A DNA stretch of 64,000 bases from an uncultured Streptomyces sp. (GTDB taxonomy: Bacteria > Actinomycetota > Actinomycetes > Streptomycetales > Streptomycetaceae). Position 1 is the first letter of the stretch, and each line of letters opens with the position of its first letter. Both the position numbers and the translations under genes were made by a program. The notes beneath the pieces were generated by a model, which saw nothing but the letters and a program-made list of their open reading frames with translations, had not been told where the DNA came from and did no database searches. Location of the stretch: NCBI RefSeq assembly GCF_947488945.1, contig NZ_CANLBS010000001.1:62001-126000 (forward strand). Reading direction: 5' to 3'. This document shows, in pieces, positions 24,352-32,912 of the stretch.

Positions 24352-24917
24352 GACTTCTCCCGATCTCCACACCACCGGCCGAGGTCGGTGCGCAACGGTC
24401 TGCCCGGCCGAGTGGCCGCGGGCAGCGAGAAGCCCCCTCCGGAAGAGGGGTCACATCTTGAGGGTAGGTCGATCGGCTCCGCCGTAAACGCGGAGACGGC
24501 GGGCAAGCGTGGAGGCCGCCGGACCGCGGGCCGCCGCACGGGCGGGCCGGGGACCCGCCGGACGTGGGATCGGGGCCGCCCGGAGCAAGCACCCCGGCAG
24601 CCCGGAACACCCGCGTTCGCGGGCATCCGTCCGGGTGACCGGCCGGCCCGTGCGACGGCCCGGCCGCGCTCTCCGAGCGGCTCCACAACCGCCGGGAACG
24701 GAACGAGGACCCGCGGCGCGACAACGCGACAGCGGGACAGCAGGACAGACAGCGGGACAGAGCCAGGACAGCAGCAGCAGGACAGCAGGACAGTGACAGC
24801 CAGCAGGACAGCAGGACAGCAGGACAGCAGGACAGCAGGACAGCAGGCAACGACACGCGACGAGGGAAAGGAGTGGTCATGGCGAACGTCGGAGTCGGAC
24901 GCGGCGAGGCGACCGGA
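24352..24917. other. Gene-free interval with an 8-bp repeat tract
   Basis: About 565 bp between the two paralogous membrane-protein genes. The left part contains a CCCCTC/GAGGGG hairpin near 24430-24450 in the leader of the SCO2583-like gene. The right part is the AGCAGGAC microsatellite. No further gene is visible. Confidence 0.6.
24725..24850. repeat. AGCAGGAC 8-bp tandem repeat tract
   Basis: Five perfect contiguous copies of AGCAGGAC at 24802-24841 and a partial sixth, preceded by a degenerate stretch of the same unit (GACAGCGGGACAGCAGGACAG and similar) from about 24725. It lies just beyond the stop codon of the SCO2584-like gene. Tracts of this type change length easily by slippage. Confidence 0.9.
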
Positions 24918-25514
24918 TCAGGGAGTGCGCGGCAGGACGGAGACCGGTGCTCGGGACGGGCCCACGACCGCCGAGGGCAGTGCGCCCGGCGTGGGGTCGA
25001 CGCCGGTCGAGGCCGGGGCGGGGGCTTCGCTCCGGGGAGCGGCCCCGCCCCGGTAGACCGCGTTGAAGGCCAGGGCCACCATGCCGATACCCATCAGCAG
25101 GGCGAGCAGCCAGGCCACCGGGCGGTGCCAGCGGGCGCTGCCGCGGTAGGGCCGCAGCGCCCCGCCGTGGGGCCCGTACGGCCCCCGGACGGCGTCATGG
25201 GCCGGGTCGTCGGGGTCCAGCGGGTCCCCGTCGGGCCCCCAGCCGTCGTACGCCCCGTCGCGGCCGTGGGCGTACTCGTCGTAGAGGTCCTCGTCGACGG
25301 CGCCCACGCCGTGGACGAACCGGGCCGCCTCCGCCTCGGCACGTGCCTCGGCGGCGGCGACCAGCCTCTCCACCGCGGTGGGCTCGTGGAACTCGGCGGA
25401 CCGGACGAACGCCTCGTCGAACACCACGGAGGCGAAGTCCTCGTCAGCGCCCCCGCGGTCGTCGTCGGGCTCCCAGCCGTCCTGGAACGGCCTGCCCCCC
25501 ACGTCGTCCGGCAC
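24918..25514 (-). CDS. SCO2584-like protein, probable spore-wall biosynthesis factor
   Basis: A 198-residue acidic protein. It has a disordered Asp/Gly-rich N-terminus, the motif VVFDEAFVRSAEFHEPTAVERL (from residue 30) shared with the SCO2583-like protein, another Asp/Gly/Pro-rich stretch, one membrane helix (VAWLLALLMGIGMVALAFNAVY, about 132-153), and a short Pro/Ser/Ala-rich exported tail. Position beside proA suggests it is the SCO2584 counterpart; SCO2584 has been reported to belong to the spore-wall synthesizing complex with MreB-associated proteins. GTG 25514 lies exactly six bases after TACGCT, so the mRNA may be leaderless. No Shine-Dalgarno sequence is evident, in line with that. 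Confidence 0.8.
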   Translation of the reverse strand: MPDDVGGRPFQDGWEPDDDRGGADEDFASVVFDEAFVRSAEFHEPTAVERLVAAAEARAEAEAARFVHGVGAVDEDLYDEYAHGRDGAYDGWGPDGDPLDPDDPAHDAVRGPYGPHGGALRPYRGSARWHRPVAWLLALLMGIGMVALAFNAVYRGGAAPRSEAPAPASTGVDPTPGALPSAVVGPSRAPVSVLPRTP

Positions 25515-25520
25515 GGACTC

Positions 25521-25526
25521 AGCGTA
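25521..25526 (-). promoter_or_regulatory. Possible -10 box of a leaderless transcript
   Basis: TACGCT followed by six bases and the GTG start of the SCO2584-like gene, the spacing expected when transcription begins at the start codon. Confidence 0.4.
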
Positions 25527-25589
25527 GCCCCGCGGCGGCGGTTGGGGCAGGGGGACGGCGAAGTCCGCCGACGCGACGGGGCCGGCCGG

Positions 25590-26873
25590 TTACCGGATGT
25601 GACCGTCGCCGGTGACGATGTACTTGGTCGACGTCAGCTCCGGAAGGCCCATCGGCCCGCGGGCGTGCAGCTTCTGCGTGGAGATGCCGATCTCGGCGCC
25701 GAAGCCGAACTGGCCACCGTCGGTGAACCTGGTCGACGCGTTGACGGCGACCGTGGTCGAATCCACCAACTGGGTGAAGCGACGGGCCGCGGCCTGCGAC
25801 GTCGTGACGATCGCCTCGGTGTGCCCCGACGACCAGAGCCGGATGTGCTCCACGGCCGCGTCCAGCGAATCCACGACCGCTGCCGCGATGTCGTACGACA
25901 GGTACTCCGTCTCCCAGTCCTCCGGGGTCGCCTCCACGACGGTCGCCTTGGAGTCCGCGGCGTGAGCCATGACGCGTTCGTCGCCGTGCACCGTCACCCC
26001 CGCGTCGGCCAGCGCGTCCAGGGCGAGCGGCAGGAAGCTGTCCGCGACGTCCCGGTGGACGAGCAGCGTCTCGGCCGAGTTGCACACGCTGGGGCGCTGC
26101 GCCTTGGAGTTGACGAGGATGTCCACCGCCATGGCCAGGTCGGTCTGCGCGTCGACGTAGACGTGGCAGTTGCCGGTGCCGGTCTCGATGACGGGGACGG
26201 TCGACTCCTCCACGACCGTCCGGATCAGGGCAGCGCCGCCGCGCGGGATGAGCACGTCGACCAGGCCGCGGGCCCGCATGAGTTCGCGTACCGACTCGCG
26301 GCTGTCGCCCGGTACCAGCTGCACCGCGTCGGCCGGCAGGCCGGAGCCGCCGATCGCGTCGCGCACCACGCGGACGAGTGCGGTGTTGGAGGCGGAGGCG
26401 GAGGACGACCCACGCAGCAGCACCGCGTTGCCGGCCTTCAGACAGAGGGCGGCGGCGTCGGCCGTGACATTGGGCCGGGCCTCGTAGATGATCCCGACCA
26501 CTCCGAGCGGCACGCGGATCTGGCGGAGGTCGATGCCGTTGGGCAGGGTCGAGCCGCGCACGACCTCGCCCACCGGGTCGGGCAGCGCCGCCACGTCGCG
26601 TACGTCCGCGGCGATGGCGCGCACGCGTTCGGGCGTCAGGGTGAGCCGGTCCACGATCGAGTCGCTGGTGCCCGCCGCCCGGGCCCGCGCGACGTCCTCG
26701 GCGTTGGCCTCGACGATCTCGGCGGTGCGCACCTCCAGAGCGTCGGCGACGGCCAGCAGCGCGTCGTCCTTCGCGGCACGCGGCAGCGGCGCGACGTCGG
26801 CGGCGGCAGCGCGTGCCCGGTAGGCGGCCTGCGCGACCGGGGACATGTTGTCGTACGGCGAGAGCGTGGTCAT
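25590..26873 (-). CDS. proA: Gamma-glutamyl phosphate reductase
   Basis: A 427-residue aldehyde-dehydrogenase-type enzyme that reduces gamma-glutamyl phosphate to glutamate semialdehyde with NADPH in proline synthesis. The catalytic cysteine is in [14 protein letters not shown] (about residue 263), with [30 protein letters not shown] and the C-terminal [22 protein letters not shown] typical of ProA. The length is normal. It lies in the same direction as proB, with one conserved gene between them. ATG 26873 is followed at once by [20 protein letters not shown], the usual actinobacterial beginning. Confidence 0.97.
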   Translation of the reverse strand: MTTLSPYDNMSPVAQAAYRARAAAADVAPLPRAAKDDALLAVADALEVRTAEIVEANAEDVARARAAGTSDSIVDRLTLTPERVRAIAADVRDVAALPDPVGEVVRGSTLPNGIDLRQIRVPLGVVGIIYEARPNVTADAAALCLKAGNAVLLRGSSSASASNTALVRVVRDAIGGSGLPADAVQLVPGDSRESVRELMRARGLVDVLIPRGGAALIRTVVEESTVPVIETGTGNCHVYVDAQTDLAMAVDILVNSKAQRPSVCNSAETLLVHRDVADSFLPLALDALADAGVTVHGDERVMAHAADSKATVVEATPEDWETEYLSYDIAAAVVDSLDAAVEHIRLWSSGHTEAIVTTSQAAARRFTQLVDSTTVAVNASTRFTDGGQFGFGAEIGISTQKLHARGPMGLPELTSTKYIVTGDGHIR

Positions 26874-26954
26874 GCCCGCAGAGTAATGGGACCTCTGCGG
26901 GCATCCGGCACGTATCCCGTGATGCGAGACGGCCTCCCCCGAAGGGTGGGCGGC

Positions 26955-27455
26955 TCAGTACGGGTGTACGCCCACGGGGGTGGCGGGCGGCGGCCCGTAC
27001 CCCTCGGCGACGCGCTGGTGGTACGTCTCCCGGTCGATGACCTCGAGCCCGACGATCTCCCAGGGCGGCAACTGCGCGCTGGACCGGTGCTCGCCCCACA
27101 GTCGCAGCGCCACGGCTGCGGCGTCGTGGAGGTCCCGCGCCTCTTCCCAGTAGCGGATCTCGGCGTGGTCGTTGGCGTACCGGCTGGTCAGCAGGAACGG
27201 GTGGTCGTGGGCGAGTTGCTCCAGGCCCCGTCTGATCTCGTGCAGAGGCGTCTCGCCGCCCGAGACGCAGAGCGTGACGTGCCACAGCTTGGACGGGGCA
27301 CGTTCCTCCTTCACCGGTGCCGGCAGCCGCTCGGCGCCCTCGTCGTCCGGGCGGTCGGCCGGCAGGCTCCGGTCGAAACCGGCCCCCGCTCCGACACTCG
27401 TCAGGGCACGGGTCCCCGTTCCTCGGGGCGGCGCCCCCGGGCGCGCTCGTCTCAC
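26955..27455 (-). CDS. Conserved hypothetical protein between proB and proA
   Basis: A 166-residue soluble protein. The conserved core is APSKLWHVTLCVSGGETPLHEIRRGLEQLAHDHPFLLTSRYANDHAEIRYWEEARDLHDAAAVALRLW followed by LPPWEIVGLEVIDRETYHQR. This alpha/beta unit has a strand-helix-strand pattern reminiscent of small ferredoxin-like folds. GTG 27455 follows a perfect AGGAGG seven bases upstream and is far better than the ATG at 27506. The first 60 residues are Pro/Arg/Gly-rich and poorly structured. No known function; its constant place between proB and proA in streptomycetes (as I recall) hints at co-expression with proline synthesis only. Confidence 0.85.
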   Translation of the reverse strand: MRRARPGAPPRGTGTRALTSVGAGAGFDRSLPADRPDDEGAERLPAPVKEERAPSKLWHVTLCVSGGETPLHEIRRGLEQLAHDHPFLLTSRYANDHAEIRYWEEARDLHDAAAVALRLWGEHRSSAQLPPWEIVGLEVIDRETYHQRVAEGYGPPPATPVGVHPY

Positions 27456-27578
27456 CGGCGGCCTCCTGTGAATGTGTTGCCGTGCTGTGGCCCTGCGAAC
27501 CCCCACGGCAAAGTGGACCAGTCCCGGGGCGGGCGTGGGGCGGTTTTGGTGAAGGTCTCCGTACGGAGGCTGGACTTT

Positions 27579-28721
27579 TCAGCCGATTCGGGGGGTGGAA
27601 CGGGGCATGAGAACGACAAGATCGTCCCTGTGTACGACCTCGCGCTCGTACGCGGGGCCGAGTTCCTTCGCCAGGTCGCGGGTGGAGCGGCCGAGGAGCT
27701 GGGGGATCTCCCGGGCGTCGAAGTTGACGAGCCCACGGGCGACCGGGCGCCCGGCGGGGTCACGAAGCTCGACCGGGTCGCCGGCCGTGAAGTCGCCCTC
27801 GACCGCGGAGATCCCGGCGGGCAGCAGCGAGGTCCTGCGCTCGACGACGGCGCGGACCGCCCCGTCGTCGAGGACGAGGGCGCCCCGCGGGGCCGAGGCG
27901 TGGGCCAGCCACAGCAGACGGTCGGCGGAGCGGCGGCCGGTGCGGTGGAAGTACGTGCCGGTGTCGCGTCCGGCGAGGGCGTCGGCGGCGTGCGAGGCGG
28001 AGGTGAGCACGACCGGGATGCCGGCCGCGGTGGCGATGCGTGCCGCCTCGACCTTGGTGACCATGCCGCCGGTTCCCACGCCCGCCTTGCCGGCGCTGCC
28101 GATCGTGACCCCCTCCAGATCTGCCGGGCCGGTGACCTCGGCGATGCGGGAGGTGCCGGGGGTGCTCGGGTCGCCGTCGTAGAGCCCGTCCACGTCGGAG
28201 AGCAGGACCAGCAGATCGGCGTGGACGAGATGGGCGACGAGGGCCGCGAGCCGGTCGTTGTCCCCGAACCGGATCTCGTCGGTGGCGACGGTGTCGTTCT
28301 CGTTGACGACCGGCACCGCCCCCATCTCCAGGAGCTGGTCGAGGGTCCGGTAGGCGTTGCGGTAGCTGGCGCGGCGGCTGGTGTCGTCGGTGGTGAGCAG
28401 CACCTGCCCGACGCGTACGCCGTACCGGGCGAAGGAGGCCGTGTAGCGGGCAACCAGCAGGCCCTGCCCGACGCTGGCAGCGGCCTGCTGGCGGGCGAGG
28501 TCCTTCGGTCTGCGGACGAGTCCGAGCGGGGCGAGCCCCGCGGCGATCGCCCCGCTGGACACGAGGACGATCTCCCGTTCGCCGCCGTCGCGGACCTTGG
28601 CCAGGACGTCGACGAGGGCATCGACCCGGTCGGCGTCGAGACCGCCGACGGCCGTGGTCAGCGAGGAGGACCCGACCTTCACGACGATCCTGCGGGCTTC
28701 TGTCACGTGCTGCCTCGCCAC
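27579..28721 (-). CDS. proB: Glutamate 5-kinase
   Basis: A 380-residue enzyme that phosphorylates the gamma-carboxyl of glutamate, the first and usually proline-inhibited step of proline synthesis. It has an amino-acid-kinase domain (RRIVVKVGSSSLTTA, LVSSGAIAAGLAPLGL, PVVNENDTVATDEIRFGDND, GVGTGGMVTKVEAA) and a C-terminal PUA domain from about residue 285. GTG 28721 is preceded by AGGGGAG and gives a ten-residue lead before the kinase core, close to homologues. However, a GTG at 28742 stands seven bases after TAGATT (28750-28755), so a slightly longer leaderless form is also possible. Confidence 0.95.
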   Translation of the reverse strand: MARQHVTEARRIVVKVGSSSLTTAVGGLDADRVDALVDVLAKVRDGGEREIVLVSSGAIAAGLAPLGLVRRPKDLARQQAAASVGQGLLVARYTASFARYGVRVGQVLLTTDDTSRRASYRNAYRTLDQLLEMGAVPVVNENDTVATDEIRFGDNDRLAALVAHLVHADLLVLLSDVDGLYDGDPSTPGTSRIAEVTGPADLEGVTIGSAGKAGVGTGGMVTKVEAARIATAAGIPVVLTSASHAADALAGRDTGTYFHRTGRRSADRLLWLAHASAPRGALVLDDGAVRAVVERRTSLLPAGISAVEGDFTAGDPVELRDPAGRPVARGLVNFDAREIPQLLGRSTRDLAKELGPAYEREVVHRDDLVVLMPRSTPRIG

Positions 28722-28749
28722 TGTCTCCCCTACCGCTGTCACGCGCCCG

Positions 28750-28755
28750 AATCTA
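28750..28755 (-). promoter_or_regulatory. Probable -10 box of proB
   Basis: TAGATT on the minus strand, a close match to TAGRRT. The expected transcription start is at or next to GTG 28742. Confidence 0.5.
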
Positions 28756-28871
28756 TGCCAGTCGGGGTGTCCGGCGCGCGGACGTTCCGGTCACTGGACA
28801 GCGGCGGCCCGCTCCGGTGCGGGCGGCCACCGCGGGCGGAGCGGGGCACGGCGGCGCCGCGGACCGGACCG

Positions 28872-28913
28872 CGTGTGCGGCCGCGCCCTTCGCGGAGGGC
28901 GCGGCCGCACACG
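28872..28913 (-). terminator. Strong hairpin after the acyltransferase gene
   Basis: A perfect 18-bp stem (28872-28889 with 28896-28913) around a six-base loop. It lies 16 bp beyond the acyltransferase stop codon and insulates the polymer locus from proB. Confidence 0.85.
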
Positions 28914-28928
28914 GTCACGGAGGGCGGG

Positions 28929-30395
28929 TCAGCCGGCGGTGAAGCGGCTCTCGGTGAACTCGCGTTCCGGGCCGTCCGCGGCGCTCTGCGCGCTCTTCGC
29001 CGGCCGGCCCGACGCGGCGCGGGCCGGTCCGGGCTCCCACGAGCGTGCGGGCTCCTGAGACCGTCCGGATTCCTGAGACCGTCCGGGTTCCTGAGACCGT
29101 CCGGGTTCCTGAGACCGTCCGGGTTCCTGGTGCGCTCCCGGCCGCCGCGCATCGGCCGGCGTCCCGGCTCCGGCGGTCGTCGCGGATCCCGCCGCGGCGG
29201 TCGGCTTCGTCGTCCCGGAGTCCGCGACGGAGGCCGGTACCACGGCTGGTTCCGGTCGCCGGAGGCCGAGGTCCTTCAGCTTCATCGCGGGCCGCTCCAC
29301 CAGGTGCCAGGAGAACGCGGCGACGGCGGTGGACCCGATCAGCGACATCAGCAGGAACGGCCAGAACCCCCAGCGGGCGCCTCCGAGCGCCACCAGCGCC
29401 TGCTGGACCACGAACCCGTAGATGTAGATCCCGTACGAATAGTCGTTGCGGGAGGCGATCCTGCGGAAAGGAGCGGGGAGCCGGATGGCGAGCCACAGCA
29501 GCAGGTAGGCGAAGGCGAGCAGCCCGAAGATGAAGAGGTAGCCGTAGTGGATGGTCACCATCAGCACCACGGCCGAGGTGACGCCCAGCACGTCGCTGAC
29601 CGGGACGCGCTCACGGTAGAGCTCGATCAGCGAGCCCACCGCGAACGCGAAGGAGAGGTAGAGGATGACGTCGGGGTCGAACTTCCCCATGACCTCCACA
29701 AGCACGAAGCTCACGGAGTAGGACGAGTCGTCCGAACCCGCCCAGAACGGCGCGTGGACGGCGTCCTGGAGAATCAGCCAGCCGAGCACGACCACCAGCA
29801 GGAGCACGGCGCGGCGCGCGCGGGTGAGGACACCCGTGATCGCCAGGATCGCGACCCCGAAGTAGCAGAGGACCTCGTACCGCAAGGACCACAGGGCGGC
29901 GTCGATGCTCGGGCTGTGCGCGAGTCCCGAGTCGCGGGACGTGGCGATGACGCCGGAGACGTCGTTCTGCCGCGGCGCCACGGCCCAGTTCGACCACAGG
30001 TAGTCCAGCGGCCCTCTCGAGTGCCCCCAGAAACCTTCCAGCCCGCCCTGCTGCCGCCAGTACAGGAAGGGGGCGACGACGAAGGCGGTCACCGCCAGGC
30101 AGACCCAGAGGCCGGGGAGCAGGCGCAGGGCCCGGTGCCAGAGGAACCGGCCGACCGGCAGCCTCTTGCCGCTGCGTGTGACCAGGATGCCCGACAGGAC
30201 GAAGAAGCCGTAGACGGCCAGCTTGCCCAAGTCGGTCTGCCCGTGGCTGAAATAGTGACCGAACTCCTTGTCGCCGAATCCCAGCACGCTCGCGTGCGAG
30301 ACCACGACCGCCGAAGCGAGAACGAATCTGATGATCCCCAGGCTGTTGTCGCGCCCGGAGAAACGCTCCGCCACGGAACCGTGCGACCACCGCAT
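28929..30395 (-). CDS. Acyltransferase_3 (OafA/YrhL-type) membrane O-acyltransferase
   Basis: A 488-residue polytopic membrane protein with about ten helices. The N-terminal signature is NSLGIIRFVLASAVVVSHA, then GFFVLSGILVTRS (the family's FFxLSG), LPGLWVCLAVTAFVVAPFLY, and SLRYEVLCYFGVAI with the conserved R-E pair. Such enzymes move acetyl or similar groups onto sugars or polymers at the outer membrane face. The last 110 residues are disordered and hold four to five copies of RSQEPG, coded by an 18-bp tandem repeat. ATG 30395 is the best in-frame start, although its ribosome-binding site is weak. It is divergent from the GT2 gene at 30710 and starts the surface-polymer locus. Confidence 0.9.
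   Translation of the reverse strand: MRWSHGSVAERFSGRDNSLGIIRFVLASAVVVSHASVLGFGDKEFGHYFSHGQTDLGKLAVYGFFVLSGILVTRSGKRLPVGRFLWHRALRLLPGLWVCLAVTAFVVAPFLYWRQQGGLEGFWGHSRGPLDYLWSNWAVAPRQNDVSGVIATSRDSGLAHSPSIDAALWSLRYEVLCYFGVAILAITGVLTRARRAVLLLVVVLGWLILQDAVHAPFWAGSDDSSYSVSFVLVEVMGKFDPDVILYLSFAFAVGSLIELYRERVPVSDVLGVTSAVVLMVTIHYGYLFIFGLLAFAYLLLWLAIRLPAPFRRIASRNDYSYGIYIYGFVVQQALVALGGARWGFWPFLLMSLIGSTAVAAFSWHLVERPAMKLKDLGLRRPEPAVVPASVADSGTTKPTAAAGSATTAGAGTPADARRPGAHQEPGRSQEPGRSQEPGRSQESGRSQEPARSWEPGPARAASGRPAKSAQSAADGPEREFTESRFTAG
29055..29126. repeat. 18-bp in-gene minisatellite, 4 copies
   Basis: Four contiguous copies of CTGAGACCGTCCGGGTTC (the first with one substitution) inside the 3' end of the acyltransferase gene. 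The unit is a multiple of three, so copy-number change would alter only the number of RSQEPG repeats in the cytosolic tail. Confidence 0.93.
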
Positions 30396-30709
30396 GCGTC
30401 GGTCACCGGTGCGGGTAAGCGAAATGATGGCACCTCTCCCCAAGGCAGCACGGTCTGCCGCGTTCCGGATGCTCCCGAAGACGGGCTCACGACTGCGGGA
30501 GCAGATGTAAGGTGTGTCACTTGCACTCGACGAGGGGCACTGGGACACACCCCTTTGATGCACCGTACATGACATAGCGCGCTCCGGGCCGAACTGTTCG
30601 ATCCGCCACAGCCGCTATGGTGCTTGCGGGCGGTGGCCCGCACTCCGACCGGCCTCCGATCCCGATCCGCCTTCGCGTTCAGGGTTCCCACAAGAGATGG
30701 GACACAGTT
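30396..30709. other. Divergent promoter region of the polymer locus
   Basis: About 315 bp between divergent acyltransferase and GT2 genes, AT-richer than its surroundings. It holds an 8-bp inverted repeat (GGTGTGTC at 30511-30518 and GACACACC at 30544-30551) with a 25-bp spacer, a possible operator for both genes. No gene is seen. Confidence 0.6.
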
Positions 30710-32740
30710 GTGTCAGTGAAAGTCAGTGTCGTCATTCCGGTGTACAACCCGGGTAAGTACATCGATCCGTGCATCGATTCCCTGCTGCGTCAGACGCTCC
30801 CTCCGGAGGAGTTCGAAGTCCTGTTCGTCAATGACGGGTCGACGGACGACACTGCCTCGCGACTGGAAAAGCTGGCGACGGAACACCCGCACTTCCGTGT
30901 GATCACCATCCCTAATTCGGGGTGGCCGGGCAAGCCTCGCAACATCGGCGTGGCGGAGGCCAAGGGCGAATACGTCCAGTTCGTCGACCAGGACGACTAC
31001 CTCGCCTCGGAGGCCCTCAAGCGCCTCTACGACATGGGCCACCGCAACGGCTCGGACATCGTCATCGGCAAGGTGGCCAGCAACTTCCGTGGCGTGCCGC
31101 ACGGTGTCTTCAAGGTCAACCGCGAGAAGTGCACCCTGCGGGACGCCCCGCTGTACGACAGCCTGACGCCGCACAAGATGTTCCGCACGGAGTTCCTCCG
31201 CGAGAACAACATCGCCTATCCCGAGGGGAAGCGGCGGCTCGAGGACCAGCTCTACATGATGCAGGCGTACTTCCCCGCGAAGGTCGTCTCCATCCTCGGC
31301 AATTACACCTGCTATTACTACTCGCGGCGCGATGACGGCCAGAACGCCGGATCCGCGAAAATCATCCCGTCGGGCTACTACGGGAACCTCCGCGAAGTCC
31401 TCGACGTGGTCGTGGAGAACACCGAGCCGGGTGACTTCCGGGACCTGCTGCTCCGCCGCTTCTACCGCGTCGAGATGCTCTCGCGTCTCTCCGAGCCCGC
31501 CGTGCTGAAGTACACACCCGAGTTCCTGGACGAGATGGTGGACGCCGTCGAGGGCCTCGCCGAGGACTTCATGCACGACGGGGTGCACAACGGACTCGGC
31601 CCCCTCCAGCGGCTCCGCTCCACCCTGCTGCGCAACGACGACCGCCAGGGCCTGCTCCGCATCGCCCGGCTGGCCGCCTCCGTCAAGGCGAAGGCGCGCC
31701 TGGAGGAGTTCGACTGGCAGCCGGACGGACGGGCCGCCCTGCGCGTCACCGGGCGGCTCGTGCACGGCGAGGACGAGGCTCCGGTCACCCTGGTGCGCCG
31801 CGACGGCAAGCTCTACCTCGACCCGAAGCTCACCGAGGGCCTCCTCCCCGCGGGTGAGCTCCTGGACGTGACGGACGACATCGACGGTTACGCCGGCGAA
31901 CTCTCGCTGCGCAACCGTGAGACCGCGGTCGAGTGGGCCTGCCCGGCCACGTTCACCAGCGAGGTCGAGACCATCGACGGCGAGGTGTGCGAAGTCGTCC
32001 TGCACGGACGCGGCTTCGTCACCTCGGAGGCGGTCAAGGGCCGCGGCCGCGTCTCGCGCGGCTTCTGGGACATCTGGGTGCCACTGCGCGGCCTGGGCCT
32101 GGTGCGCAAGGCACGGCTCGGCGCCGACCGCGCGGAGACCGTCGACGCGTCCTGCCTTCCGGCATCGCTGGGCTCCCCCGCCCGCGCCGTGATCCCCTAC
32201 TTCACGGACCCGTTCGGCAACCTCACCCTCGACGTGGCACGGCGGGCCAAGAAGCTCGCCGAGTACCTGGAGGGCCGCCCGGTGATGCGGACCCCCGGCA
32301 ACAGCCCCGAGCTGCGGCTGGACCTGTTCACCACCTCCTCGACCGCCCCGTCCGCGGTCGAACTGGTGCTCAGCAACCCCGGCGGCACCGACCGGGTGCT
32401 CCCGACGCAACTGCGCGCGGTGGAGAACCGGGCCCACCTGCCGGTCCCCAAGCGCGCCTCCGACGTTCCGGCCGGCACCTGGACGCTCTCGGTCCGTCTC
32501 GACGGGCCGAAGAACCCGCCGCTGGTCCTCTGCGACGTGACGGTCGGTCAGGACGGCCGTCTCACGCTGCCCGCGGACCTGCCCGTCGTGAGCGCCGAGC
32601 TCATGGCGCAGATGTCGGCCAAGCGCCGCAAGGCCACCGTCCGCAGCGCCCTGCGCAGCGTCGGCGGCCCGATCGTTCGCCGGCTGCCCGCGAAGGCCCG
32701 GCGCAAGGCGCGCAAGCTCGCCGCACGCGTGACGGGCTGA
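30710..32740 (+). CDS. GT2-family glycosyltransferase with long C-terminal beta domain
   Basis: A 676-residue protein. Residues 1-330 are a GT-A glycosyltransferase with VSVVIPVYNPGKYIDPCI, the UDP-binding FVNDGSTDDT, SGWPGKPRNIGV, the metal-binding region QFVDQDDYL, and KMFRTEFLRENNI. From about 350 to 650 there is a beta-rich region (RAALRVTGRLVHGEDEAPVTLVRRDGKLYLDPKLTEG and onward), ending in a basic helix. The gene at 44595-46283 shares the same layout and many stretches, so they are paralogues. Such enzymes add sugars to polymer precursors at the inner membrane surface. GTG 30710 (VSVKVSVV) is chosen because GGGA lies seven bases upstream. Confidence 0.9.
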   Translation: MSVKVSVVIPVYNPGKYIDPCIDSLLRQTLPPEEFEVLFVNDGSTDDTASRLEKLATEHPHFRVITIPNSGWPGKPRNIGVAEAKGEYVQFVDQDDYLASEALKRLYDMGHRNGSDIVIGKVASNFRGVPHGVFKVNREKCTLRDAPLYDSLTPHKMFRTEFLRENNIAYPEGKRRLEDQLYMMQAYFPAKVVSILGNYTCYYYSRRDDGQNAGSAKIIPSGYYGNLREVLDVVVENTEPGDFRDLLLRRFYRVEMLSRLSEPAVLKYTPEFLDEMVDAVEGLAEDFMHDGVHNGLGPLQRLRSTLLRNDDRQGLLRIARLAASVKAKARLEEFDWQPDGRAALRVTGRLVHGEDEAPVTLVRRDGKLYLDPKLTEGLLPAGELLDVTDDIDGYAGELSLRNRETAVEWACPATFTSEVETIDGEVCEVVLHGRGFVTSEAVKGRGRVSRGFWDIWVPLRGLGLVRKARLGADRAETVDASCLPASLGSPARAVIPYFTDPFGNLTLDVARRAKKLAEYLEGRPVMRTPGNSPELRLDLFTTSSTAPSAVELVLSNPGGTDRVLPTQLRAVENRAHLPVPKRASDVPAGTWTLSVRLDGPKNPPLVLCDVTVGQDGRLTLPADLPVVSAELMAQMSAKRRKATVRSALRSVGGPIVRRLPAKARRKARKLAARVTG

Positions 32741-32768
32741 CCGCTCCGCCACCAGGACCGCGGACGGC

Positions 32769-32808
32769 GGAGCGCGGGCGGGGACACAGGCGTCCCCGCC
32801 CGCGCTCC
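32769..32808 (+). terminator. Terminator after the plus-strand GT2 gene
   Basis: A perfect 17-bp stem (32769-32785 with 32792-32808) around ACAGGC, 28 bp after the stop codon. No T-run follows. Confidence 0.8.
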
Positions 32809-32912
32809 GGCGGCCGGCCACGACGTCCGGTGAAACCGCACCGGCGGCGCCGGACGTCGGAACCGAATGACTTCAGCACAGACGTTCAGCACAGACGTAA
32901 GGACGTGATCAG

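Noticed and set aside
24873..30572. Plus-strand open frame of about 1,900 codons spanning several genes
   Set aside because: It runs antisense across proA, proB, the acyltransferase gene and others, and its product is a patchwork of Arg/Gly/Asp-rich sequence.
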